A stretch of DNA of 64,000 nt, from positions 186,001 to 250,000 of the forward strand of contig NZ_BCVX01000002.1 of NCBI RefSeq assembly GCF_001591965.1. Direction: 5' to 3'. Shown piece by piece: positions 55,852 through 64,000 of the stretch. Numbering within the stretch: the stretch's first letter is position 1; every line of letters begins with the position of its first letter. The notes below the pieces were generated by a model, which had not been told where the DNA came from, did no database searches, and was given only the letters and a program-made list of their open reading frames with translations. The translations under genes and the position numbers were made by a program. Source of the stretch: Lysinibacillus odysseyi 34hs-1 = NBRC 100172 (GTDB lineage: Bacteria > Bacillota > Bacilli > Bacillales_A > Planococcaceae).

Positions 55852-58800
55852 TTATGAGGCCATTTTCCTCGTTTCCTGATCGATTAAACTATAGATGATT
55901 GGAACGATAAAAAGAGTCAAAAGTGTTGAAGTAAATAAGCCGCCAATTACTACAATGGCCATCGGTTGGTTCATCTCTGTTCCTTCACCAATTCCTAATG
56001 CCAGCGGAACAAGCCCGAGCATTGTCGTGAGGGCCGTCATTAAAATAGGACGCAGGCGGTCTTGGGCACCTATGAGAATAGCGTCATAAGTCCGGTAACC
56101 CTCTGCCTTTTTCAAGTTTATATAATCGACAAGAACAATACCATTGTTGACAACAATACCGACAAGGACAAGAATACCGATTACAGCTGTAATGCCAAGT
56201 AACGTATTTGTCATCCATAAGGAGGCAGCTATGCCTATTACCATTAATGGAACACTTAAAATCATGATAAATGGATATCTCAGTGATTCAAATTGGGCTG
56301 CCATGACAATGTATACTAATACGACAGCTAGCGCGACGGCTAGATACATATCACTCTTTGCATTTTCATAAAGCTCCCGGTCTCCGCTGAATACAACGGT
56401 TGTTTCTGAAGGAAGGTTTGCCTTGTCAATTACGGTGTCCACTTTATTTGAAATACTGCTTAATGATTCGGCATTTTCGTATTGCAAGAAAAAGGCGACA
56501 GCAGCAGCCTGATCTGACCTGCGGATAGATGTCTGGCCGGCAGCAACAGTGACATCTGCCACATCCTGAAGCTCTACAAAAACCCCTGCCGATGTACGAA
56601 GCTTCATTGTTTTTACCGCCTCTATATCTGTTTTATACAGGTTTCCATATCCCGTATAAACTGATAGGACCTCCCCATCTTCTGCCAGTATTTGAGTAGT
56701 CAATACTCCCCGCATCATCGAATAAACGGTCTGGGCTATTTGGGCTGGCAGCATTCCGTATACATTGGCTTCCTCGCGATTGACAACGATTTGAATTTCA
56801 TCGGCTGTCGCATCTAAATCAGTTGTCACCTCTGAAATGACCTCTACCTTTTTCAATTCAGCCTGCAGCTTCTTGACAGCTTTATTTAATCGAGTTTCAT
56901 CTGAATCAGTGACCCGGAAAGTCATCGTATTTGGCGAAGAACCGGTAGAGGTGCTTAACGAGAAATCTACTTCCCCTCTAGTTCCGATAATTTTCTTCAC
57001 ATCCTTCTCTACTTCTTCTGTGAATTCAAAAACGGAACGATCCCGTTCTGAGAGAGGCACAAGTTTCACATATAGCTGTGCTTTGCTTGAAGTGGCTGTG
57101 CCCCGTGATAGCGATTGCTGATCACCACCAATAAGGCTGACCAAAACGTCCACCTCTGGCTCTTTTTCAATCCTATCCTCCACTTCGCTGATTACCTGTT
57201 CTGTAGCTGCAAGGGATGTTCCACGTGGCAATTCAACATCCACTGTTACATATCCCTCATCTGTCGGTGGAAGAAATTCCGTACCCGTCCTGAACAGTAC
57301 AAAACAACTTGCTGCAAATAATATACCGACCGATAGCAATACGAGTAGACGATGCTGCAAAGTCCAGTTCAATGCTTTGCGGTAAGACTGATAAAATGAT
57401 GAATTGGCACGCTGCTCGTTTAAATTTCCATTCTTCGCACTCAAAAACTTACTGGCAAGCATCGGTACTACTGTAAGGGCTACTACAAGTGATGCAAACA
57501 GGCTAAAGGAAATAGTGAGCGCAAACTCAGTAAAGATCTGGCCGATCAGCCCTGAAGTAAAAATGACGGGAACGAATACGGCTACTGTTGTCAGCGTAGA
57601 TGCGATAATAGCCACCCCAACTTCTTTTGTGCCGATAGAAGCTGCATCTTTCGGAGATTGACCGAGCGCAATATGCCGTTCAATATTTTCAATCACAACA
57701 ATAGCATTATCCACAAGCATTCCTATTCCAAGAGCCAAGGCACCCAGCGTTAAAATATTGAGGGAAAAATCCGCAAAATACATAAGAACGAATGTCACAA
57801 TGACTGAATAAGGAATAGCAATACCAACAATGATCGGGCTTTTTATGCCCCGAAGGAAAATAAATAAAATAATCATGGCGAAAATGGCACCGTAGAGCAG
57901 GGAAGAGCTGATATTATCGATAGCTAGATCGACATAATCCCCCTGATCATATAGTATATTTGCCTCCACACCTGCAAACTCAGGCTTGTCCAAAAGTTCC
58001 TCAAGCGCCGCCTTGAATTTTTTTGATACTTGTGCGGTATTAGCTCCTGATTCCTGTAAGACTGACATCAATACTGCACTTTGTTCACCGGCACGCGTAA
58101 TCATCTCCTGCTCTTGCTCAGTCCGCTTGACGGACGCAATATCTTTTACTTTTATCTCCTCACCTGTTAACGGGTTAACAGAGAGTGTAAGATTTGCTAT
58201 GTCTTCAGCAGAAGTGAACGTACTCAGTATACGTGTCGTCAGCATACGTCCTTCGTCTGTATTTACCGACTCCCCGGGAAGAGAGATATTATTTGCTTGA
58301 ATGAGCTGCACAATATCGGATTGGGCTAAATTGCGTTCTTCCATTGCCTCAGCGTCCAAGGCAATTTGAATTTCCTCTACAATTTTCCCTGATACGTTCA
58401 CACTAGCTACACCCTCTTGCCGCTGCAGCTCTAACTCCAACTGCTCAGCAATTGACCGGATATCTACCTCCTTTGTATCAGCACTTATAGCGAGCTGAAT
58501 AATCGGTAATTGGGAAGGATCAAATTTCAAAAAGCTTGCGCCTGCCTCCTCGGGAAGTTCCACCATATCCAACCGTTGAAGGACATCCGATTGTACTTCA
58601 TTTATATCAGTGGACCAATCAAACTCCAGCACAATAAGATTCATGCTCTCTTGGGAGGTCGATTGCAGCTTTTCGATGCCCGGCAATGTAGCAAGGCTTG
58701 ATTCTAATGGCTTTGTTACTTTTTCATTGACCTCAGCAGGACTAGCCCCAGGATAGGTAGACACCACTACCCCAATCGGCGGATTCAGCTCGGGGATAAG

Positions 58801-58905
58801 CGTAATCGGTATTTTCAACAATGATACTGCACCTAATAAAATGACCAGCACCATCGTTACAAACGTAAAAACGGGCCTTTTTATTGAAAAATCAGTTATC
58901 TTCAT
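55852..58905 (-). CDS. swrC: RND-family exporter, SwrC/AcrB-like
   Basis: A 1017-residue RND transporter with 12 transmembrane helices and two large extracytoplasmic loops. The N-terminus (FSIKRPVFTFVTMVLVILLG) and the helix-4 motif GMLVDNAIVVIENIERH (about 396-412) are typical of Gram-positive HAE1-type pumps such as B. subtilis SwrC (surfactin resistance, swarming). No membrane-fusion adaptor gene is next to it, as with SwrC. The ATG at 58905 has AAAGGAC upstream. It pairs with the SDR reductase gene. Confidence 0.9.
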   Translation of the reverse strand: MKITDFSIKRPVFTFVTMVLVILLGAVSLLKIPITLIPELNPPIGVVVSTYPGASPAEVNEKVTKPLESSLATLPGIEKLQSTSQESMNLIVLEFDWSTDINEVQSDVLQRLDMVELPEEAGASFLKFDPSQLPIIQLAISADTKEVDIRSIAEQLELELQRQEGVASVNVSGKIVEEIQIALDAEAMEERNLAQSDIVQLIQANNISLPGESVNTDEGRMLTTRILSTFTSAEDIANLTLSVNPLTGEEIKVKDIASVKRTEQEQEMITRAGEQSAVLMSVLQESGANTAQVSKKFKAALEELLDKPEFAGVEANILYDQGDYVDLAIDNISSSLLYGAIFAMIILFIFLRGIKSPIIVGIAIPYSVIVTFVLMYFADFSLNILTLGALALGIGMLVDNAIVVIENIERHIALGQSPKDAASIGTKEVGVAIIASTLTTVAVFVPVIFTSGLIGQIFTEFALTISFSLFASLVVALTVVPMLASKFLSAKNGNLNEQRANSSFYQSYRKALNWTLQHRLLVLLSVGILFAASCFVLFRTGTEFLPPTDEGYVTVDVELPRGTSLAATEQVISEVEDRIEKEPEVDVLVSLIGGDQQSLSRGTATSSKAQLYVKLVPLSERDRSVFEFTEEVEKDVKKIIGTRGEVDFSLSTSTGSSPNTMTFRVTDSDETRLNKAVKKLQAELKKVEVISEVTTDLDATADEIQIVVNREEANVYGMLPAQIAQTVYSMMRGVLTTQILAEDGEVLSVYTGYGNLYKTDIEAVKTMKLRTSAGVFVELQDVADVTVAAGQTSIRRSDQAAAVAFFLQYENAESLSSISNKVDTVIDKANLPSETTVVFSGDRELYENAKSDMYLAVALAVVLVYIVMAAQFESLRYPFIMILSVPLMVIGIAASLWMTNTLLGITAVIGILVLVGIVVNNGIVLVDYINLKKAEGYRTYDAILIGAQDRLRPILMTALTTMLGLVPLALGIGEGTEMNQPMAIVVIGGLFTSTLLTLFIVPIIYSLIDQETRKMAS

Positions 58906-59114
58906 CTATAAGTCCTTTCTAGCCGTATGATTGCTTATATATTTCGTTTTTTGTCGATTTATTTCCTTTTATAGCAATGGAAATCTTTTCTCTACGAAGC
59001 TATGTTGCCTTATTTTAGCCAAAACTTCAAATTTCTCTTCCTTATTGAGTTTTTACCGCCTGAAAAAGAGAGGAAGGCATCTCACACAACAAAGTATCCA
59101 GCTTTGAAGCAGAC

Positions 59115-59161
59115 TAAAAAATAAAACACTGAAAACTTTACGAATCGTAAAATTTTCAGTG
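59115..59161 (-). terminator. Terminator of prfC
   Basis: A 17-bp arm starting CACTGAAAA (from 59127) pairs with TTTTCAGTG (to 59161), with mostly perfect pairing. On the minus strand TTTTATTTTTT follows. Confidence 0.88.
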
Positions 59162-59202
59162 CTTTTATTTAAGAGACCTATTTTGCCTCCATTCCATGAA
59201 CA

Positions 59203-60774
59203 TTATAGAAGGCTATATAATTTAATGTGTTCATTTTTCTCTGAGAACCAACGCATTGCAAACTCATTTTCAAATAGGAACACAAGGTTATCATACCGGT
59301 CTTTTACGAGCATCGAACGTGCGGAATTCATGGAATCCTTCACATCTTCCTCGTTTTCAATCCAGCGTGCCATTTTGCTGCCAATCGGCTCCATTCGCAC
59401 TTCTACGTTATATTCATTTTTCATCCGGTGCTCGAATACTTCGAACTGTAACTGACCAACCGCACCGAGAATCACGTCCTCCGTATGCAACGTCTTAAAG
59501 TATTGGATAGCACCTTCTTGTACTAGCTGCAGTACCCCTTTTTGGAACTGTTTACCTTTCATAACGTTTTTGGCTGTCACACGCATGAAGATTTCAGGAG
59601 TAAATTGAGGTAACTTTTCAAATTGGAATGATTTTTTACCGCCAACGACTGTATCGCCGATTTGATAATTTCCCGTATCATATAGACCAATGATATCACC
59701 GGCAACCGCTGTATCCACTATTTCGCGGTCATCTGCTAAAAACTGCGTAGACTGCGTCACTTTGAAGGACTTGCCTGTACGGGCAAGCGTCATGTTCATT
59801 CCGCGCTCAAATTGACCGGATACAATTCGTACAAATGCAATACGATCCCGGTGAGCCGGATTCATATTTGCCTGGATTTTAAAAATAAAGCCTGAGAAGT
59901 CCTTATGCTCGACCGGATCAATAAACTGCTCATCTTCTGTAATCCGCGGCTGCGGCACAGGCGCAAATTTCAAATACGTATCGAGGAATGTTTGCACACC
60001 GAAATTCGTTAAAGCTGAGCCGAAGAATACGGGCGTCAATTCACCACGGCGGATTTTCTCTTCCGAATATTCATTTCCAGCTTCATTCAATAATTCGATA
60101 TCATCCATCGCTTGTGTATAGTAAGATGTTACTTTCATTGGGTGATCTACTGCCAGCTCCCCATTGTCATCTACAGGTAAATAGCGGTCAGCTTCTTCCG
60201 TACGGAACTGTTCGATTCGCTTGTTGTACCGATCATAAATACCAAGGAACTCTTTCCCCATACCAATCGGCCAGTTCATCGGATATGCATGGATGCCGAG
60301 CACTTCCTCCAGCTCTTCGATTAGCTCAAGCGGCTCCTTACCTTGGCGGTCAAGTTTGTTGATGAATGTAAAAATCGGAATACCACGCATTTTACATACT
60401 TTAAATAACTTTAATGTCTGTGCCTCGATCCCTTTAGCAGCATCGACCACCATGACAGCACTATCTACCGCCATCAGTGTACGGTACGTATCTTCAGAGA
60501 AATCTTGGTGCCCCGGTGTATCTAGAATATTTACACGGCAGCCTGAATAGTCGAACTGCATCACCGAAGATGTTACAGAGATACCACGCTGTTTCTCGAT
60601 TTCCATCCAGTCGGAAGTTGCAAATTTCCCTGTCTTCTTTCCTTTTACTGTTCCGGCATCGCGGATCGCGCCGCCGAATAATAGCAATTTTTCCGTAATC
60701 GTCGTTTTACCAGCATCAGGGTGACTAATGATAGCAAAAGTACGACGTGATAATATATCTTGTTCTAACGTCAT
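59203..60774 (-). CDS. prfC: Peptide chain release factor 3
   Basis: A 523-residue translational GTPase that recycles RF1/RF2 from the ribosome. G1 is SHPDAGKTT (about 18-26), G2/switch region contains [13 protein letters not shown]3 is DTPGHQDF (about 88-95), and G4 is NKLDRQ (about 142-147). The C-terminal RF3 domain is complete. I chose the ATG at 60774 with AAAAAGGAG upstream; the extra 18 codons before it are not family-like. B. subtilis lacks RF3, so its presence is a lineage marker. Confidence 0.95.
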   Translation of the reverse strand: MTLEQDILSRRTFAIISHPDAGKTTITEKLLLFGGAIRDAGTVKGKKTGKFATSDWMEIEKQRGISVTSSVMQFDYSGCRVNILDTPGHQDFSEDTYRTLMAVDSAVMVVDAAKGIEAQTLKLFKVCKMRGIPIFTFINKLDRQGKEPLELIEELEEVLGIHAYPMNWPIGMGKEFLGIYDRYNKRIEQFRTEEADRYLPVDDNGELAVDHPMKVTSYYTQAMDDIELLNEAGNEYSEEKIRRGELTPVFFGSALTNFGVQTFLDTYLKFAPVPQPRITEDEQFIDPVEHKDFSGFIFKIQANMNPAHRDRIAFVRIVSGQFERGMNMTLARTGKSFKVTQSTQFLADDREIVDTAVAGDIIGLYDTGNYQIGDTVVGGKKSFQFEKLPQFTPEIFMRVTAKNVMKGKQFQKGVLQLVQEGAIQYFKTLHTEDVILGAVGQLQFEVFEHRMKNEYNVEVRMEPIGSKMARWIENEEDVKDSMNSARSMLVKDRYDNLVFLFENEFAMRWFSEKNEHIKLYSLL

Positions 60775-60904
60775 TCGTTTCGTCTCCTTTTTCAGCGGAT
60801 AAGCAGTTACATCATCGTACATCCGCACGAGAAAGACACCATCTGTTCTTTAGGATAGGTGCTTTCTAACATACTTACTTATTTTAAAAGAGTTATACTG
60901 CCCG

Positions 60905-61474
60905 TTACAACCTTTTTTGCTCATTCTTCATAAATTTACTAAACCAAGCGAGTATCAGGTAAAGCAAATAACCGATCAGGATAGCGAGTGCATTCAATAT
61001 GACATCATCGATATCGGTGCTTCTGCCGATAAAATACTGAATCCCTTCAATAAATAACGGAATGGCAAGGGATACGATAATCATTTTCCCCCATTTCCTG
61101 AAGAAGCGCCATACAAGGGGGATAAAAAAGCCGAATGGGATAAAGAGAACTACATTCCCTGCTAAATTGTAAAAGGCAATACGGACAAGCGGCCCTTGTA
61201 GCAGCTCTGTATAAGCAGAAATCGTTGCAAAAGGGACGAGGTTATTGCTTCTGTATGTGTGGGTAGCCACTTTAATATGGCCGTTTTCTATCCAAAATTG
61301 CGGGATAATGGTTTGTGAAAAAATACTAACACTATAGAAAAAGAACAATAACATCACTATTTCTCTGATGAAGCTCTTTTTCTTATTTTTTAACCAAAGA
61401 AAGCGTGCAATGACATAAACCGGTGTCAGGATTATGCAATAAGCCGCTGTGCTTTGTAAAAATTGTTCAATCAT
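60905..61474 (-). CDS. VanZ-family membrane protein
   Basis: A 189-residue membrane protein with about five transmembrane helices and the VanZ-family core (NLAGNVVLFIPFGFFIPL, about 103-120, and EGIQYFIGRSTDIDDVILN, about 145-163). VanZ gives low teicoplanin resistance in enterococci, but most relatives have unknown roles at the envelope. The ATG at 61474 has AGAGGTG 6 nt upstream; an in-frame GTG nine nt earlier overlaps that site. Confidence 0.88.
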   Translation of the reverse strand: MIEQFLQSTAAYCIILTPVYVIARFLWLKNKKKSFIREIVMLLFFFYSVSIFSQTIIPQFWIENGHIKVATHTYRSNNLVPFATISAYTELLQGPLVRIAFYNLAGNVVLFIPFGFFIPLVWRFFRKWGKMIIVSLAIPLFIEGIQYFIGRSTDIDDVILNALAILIGYLLYLILAWFSKFMKNEQKRL

Positions 61475-61576
61475 CCTGTTCACCTCTTAGTGTATCACGT
61501 TTTATTTCCATGAAAGTTTCCTTATTTCCTCTCTTTAAAGCTGACAAGGGAAGGCTGCCCGGCTAAATCTCTCCTC

Positions 61577-61618
61577 CAAAAAGAAGAGGGCTGTCCATGT
61601 AGGACGAGCCCCCTTTTC
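61577..61618 (-). terminator. Terminator of murE
   Basis: On the minus strand GGGCT-GTCC pairs with GGAC-GCCC around TACAT, extended by AAGAAAAGG/CTCTTCTT, and ends in TTTTTGG. Confidence 0.85.
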
Positions 61619-63088
61619 TTATACGAATTTTAATTTACCCGCTTCGATAGCGATTTGCGCATCACTGTGTGGATATTTTTTATCTTCGATAATCTGATAA
61701 TCTTCATGCCCTTTTCCTGCAAAAATAATAATATCACCGGGGTCTGCAATTTCTACTGCATGCCGAACTGCCTCAGCACGGTCACCAATGCACGCATAGT
61801 TGTCATGAAGCATTCCTTTTGCCAGATCACTGGTGATGCTGTCATATGCTTCATAGCGCGGATCGTCTGTTGTTAGTATAACATAATCAGCTATGGAAGC
61901 TTTCTCAGCCATTGCCGGCCTTTTTGACTTATCCCTGTTTCCACCTGTTCCCACAAGGAAAATAAGCTTACTTCCTTCCTTTTTGTAGGGAAGTGCCGCA
62001 TCGATTGCTTTTTCAATAGCATCTGGTGTATGCGCGTAATCGATGAAAATCTGGATCGGCAGCTCCGTATGTACCTTCTCCATCCGGCCTTTTACAGGTG
62101 AAAGATTTTCAATTTGTTCTATAATCAGCTCTAACGCAAAACCACGGGAGTAAAAGGTTGCTGTAGCAGCGAGGATATTATAAACATTAAATTCCCCCAG
62201 CAAATGCATAGCTACCGGGAAAATCCCCTCAGGTGTCAGCATATCAAAATAAGTCATGCCATTTTCGTAGCGGATATTTTGTGCACTAAATAACGCCTGA
62301 TTTTTCAGCCCGTATGTCCAAATAGGAAACGGCGTCAGCTTTGCATAGCGCTCGCTCCAAGGATCGTCTGCGTTTAAAATGACACTTTTGTTTTTCGATA
62401 AATCCTGTCCAAGCTGAGAAAACAACAAGCCTTTTGCATTGCCGTATTCCTCCATCGTGCCATGGAAGTCCAGGTGATCATGTGTCAGGTTGGTAAAGAT
62501 CGCCACATCATAATCCACTCCTGCTAAACGGCCAAGAACCAAGCCGTGCGAGGACACTTCCATGACCATCGCGCGGCAGCCTTCCATTTTTGCACGGAAG
62601 ATCATCTGCTGTGTATTAAGAGCATCACTCGTTGTGTTAGCCGATTCATACAGTACGCCGTTTAGATTAAAACCAATCGTACCAGAAAGTGCGGATTTTT
62701 CCCCCAAGCCCACTAAAATATTGTGGACGATACCAGCTACACTCGTTTTGCCGTTTGTTCCTGTTACACCGATCATCGTTAAATCATTTGATGGGTAATC
62801 AAAGAACTTCGCCGCTAATAATCCGAGCGCCCGGTCTGTACTATCAACGACAACTTGCGCAACATTTCCTTTTAAATCAAGGGCACGTTCTGTTACAACG
62901 ATGGTAGCCCCTGCATCGACAGCTTTTTGGGCAAAGTCATGCCCATCTACCGTGTACCCTTTAATACAGATGAAAAGCGTGCTGGGCTGTACCCCACGCG
63001 AATCTATAGCAATATCTTTAATATTATTCGGCAAACGCCCAATGATTTTTTTGTGCGGAAGAGCGCTTAAAATTTCTTCTGCATACAT
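61619..63088 (-). CDS. murE: UDP-MurNAc-tripeptide ligase MurE
   Basis: A 489-residue Mur ligase adding the third residue of the peptidoglycan stem peptide. The ATP loop is GVTGTNGKTS (about 107-116), a further metal/ATP region is NLTHDHLDFHG, and the family C-terminal domain follows. The specificity motif, DNPR in meso-DAP-adding enzymes, reads DDPRYE here (about 410-415). This fits an enzyme adding L-Lys, as vegetative walls of Lysinibacillus and Solibacillus relatives contain Lys. It is outside a dcw cluster and overlaps functionally only with the M42 gene 2 nt upstream; GGAGG lies in the M42 end. Confidence 0.92.
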   Translation of the reverse strand: MYAEEILSALPHKKIIGRLPNNIKDIAIDSRGVQPSTLFICIKGYTVDGHDFAQKAVDAGATIVVTERALDLKGNVAQVVVDSTDRALGLLAAKFFDYPSNDLTMIGVTGTNGKTSVAGIVHNILVGLGEKSALSGTIGFNLNGVLYESANTTSDALNTQQMIFRAKMEGCRAMVMEVSSHGLVLGRLAGVDYDVAIFTNLTHDHLDFHGTMEEYGNAKGLLFSQLGQDLSKNKSVILNADDPWSERYAKLTPFPIWTYGLKNQALFSAQNIRYENGMTYFDMLTPEGIFPVAMHLLGEFNVYNILAATATFYSRGFALELIIEQIENLSPVKGRMEKVHTELPIQIFIDYAHTPDAIEKAIDAALPYKKEGSKLIFLVGTGGNRDKSKRPAMAEKASIADYVILTTDDPRYEAYDSITSDLAKGMLHDNYACIGDRAEAVRHAVEIADPGDIIIFAGKGHEDYQIIEDKKYPHSDAQIAIEAGKLKFV

Positions 63089-63090
63089 GC

Positions 63091-64000
63091 TTAATCCTCC
63101 ATTTCAACTAGTGGTGACATAATATAAGTAAATATCAGTTGTGCTGTAGCTTTCAGTGAGTCAATATGTGTCCGTTCATAAGCATGACTTGACTCTATTC
63201 CCGGGCCAAACAGCGCGTGACGGACATCGTACCCTGCACGGATAGCAGCGGAGGCATCAGAGCCGTAATAAGGATAGATATCGAGCTTATAATCGATCTG
63301 ATTTGCCTTTGCCAGTTCCACAAGATGCCGGGTTAATTCATAGTGATAAGGACCACTGGAATCTTTCGCACAAATAGAGACGGTATACTCATCACTTGCC
63401 TGGCCATCCCCTATTGCGCCCATATCGACTGCTATATATTCAACCACTTCTTCCGGAATATTCGAGTTTCCTCCATAGCCGATTTCTTCATTATTCGAAA
63501 TATAGAAATGCGTTGTATATGGCAATGTTACATCGTTTTCCTTTAAATATCTTATCACTTCCAACAGAAGTGTCGTGCTTGCTTTGTCATCCAGATGGCG
63601 GGATTTAATAAAACCTGTTTCCGTCTTTTCAAAGCGTACATCAAAAGATACAAAGTCTCCTACTTCAATTCCTAATTCACGTGTCTCTTTAGAGGAAGAG
63701 GTCTTTGCATCAATTCTTACCTCTATATGGTTTTCATCACGCTTTAGCTGATCTGCCCCGCGATACACATGGACCGTTGTTTCGTGCATTAAAATTGTAC
63801 CACGAATTTTCTCGCCCGCAGCAGTATGAATTGTGCAGTATTCTCCTTCTACGGCATTCCAATTAAAACCACCGATCATTCCCAATTTTAAGCGGCCACT
63901 TGATTTTACCTCTTTTACAATAGCCCCTAATGTATCCGTATGGGCTGTTAATAGACGCTGCTTTTCTTTATTTTCCCCTTCGAACGTTACGATCAAGGCG
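63091..64000 (-). CDS. M42-family aminopeptidase, N-terminus cut off
   Basis: The last ~303 residues of a cobalt/zinc aminopeptidase of the M42 (glutamyl/tetrahedral aminopeptidase) family. Ligand motifs are seen in order: AHTDTLG (first His/Asp), HLDDKAS (bridging Asp), NNEEIGYG (catalytic Glu pair), VDMGA (Asp) and the final His in ESSHAYERTHID. The frame stays open to position 64000. A TTG at 63996 is a chance in-frame codon; homologues have ~40 more residues. It is transcribed into murE with a 2-nt gap. Confidence 0.88.
   Translation of the reverse strand, partial: ALIVTFEGENKEKQRLLTAHTDTLGAIVKEVKSSGRLKLGMIGGFNWNAVEGEYCTIHTAAGEKIRGTILMHETTVHVYRGADQLKRDENHIEVRIDAKTSSSKETRELGIEVGDFVSFDVRFEKTETGFIKSRHLDDKASTTLLLEVIRYLKENDVTLPYTTHFYISNNEEIGYGGNSNIPEEVVEYIAVDMGAIGDGQASDEYTVSICAKDSSGPYHYELTRHLVELAKANQIDYKLDIYPYYGSDASAAIRAGYDVRHALFGPGIESSHAYERTHIDSLKATAQLIFTYIMSPLVEMED

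Overview
The window is chromosomal DNA from a low-GC, Gram-positive, spore-forming member of the Bacillales, most likely Planococcaceae (Solibacillus/Lysinibacillus-like). This rests on strong AGGAGG-type ribosome binding sites, sigma-A promoters, SLH-domain wall anchoring, a Spo0E-type phosphatase, and gene orders I recognise from the Bacillus subtilis yku/ykr/ykv/yuk regions. No rRNA, tRNA, CRISPR array, insertion sequence or prophage was found.

Region 1 (1-12.7 kb) is a type VII secretion (Ess/Yuk) locus read leftwards: esxA-esaB-essB-essC-esaA-essA. It is followed by a DUF5344 (YwqI-like) helical protein and an LXG toxin whose C-terminal toxin domain lies outside the window. A DUF5082 (YwqH-like) gene, normally the partner of the DUF5344/LXG pair, sits alone and divergent on the other side of esxA. 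A hairpin after esxA and another between essB and essC suggest graded expression along the operon.

Region 2 (12.7-16.4 kb) is a large SLH-anchored surface protein with a Gly/Pro/Glu linker built from 51-bp tandem units and five FIVAR-like repeats.

Region 3 (17-27.6 kb) is a conserved core: pdhD-C-B-A (pyruvate dehydrogenase), def, a YkrA-like HAD phosphatase, rpoY-rnjA, ktrC and a YkuV-like thioredoxin. Between the HAD gene and rpoY is a 23-residue, strongly cationic peptide gene with its own promoter, ribosome binding site and terminator. Upstream of the thioredoxin gene is a decayed 2-Cys peroxiredoxin (ykuU) pseudogene.

Region 4 (28-37.7 kb) holds a HTH-cupin regulator with the polyamine transporter potABCD, an MFS exporter, dapH-dapL (acetylase branch of the lysine/DAP pathway), ccpC, the c-di-AMP-binding CBS protein CbpB/DarB and a small membrane protein.

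Region 5 (38-50.3 kb) is rich in signalling genes: ppx-ppk followed closely by a GGDEF-EAL protein, cheV, a YkwC-like dehydrogenase, a Spo0E-like protein, a YkvS-like protein, a CPBP protease, a lipoprotein, a MarR regulator and an orphan PAS-histidine kinase.

Region 6 (50.4-64 kb) carries a B12-binding radical SAM protein, ktrD (the membrane partner of KtrC), a TerC/YkoY protein under a yybP-ykoY manganese riboswitch, an SDR reductase with an RND exporter, prfC, a VanZ protein, a murE with a DDPR rather than DNPR specificity motif, and a truncated M42 aminopeptidase. Links across the window include potassium/c-di-AMP (KtrC, KtrD, CbpB), peptidoglycan precursors (DapH, DapL, MurE) and surface/secretion functions (T7SS, SLH protein).
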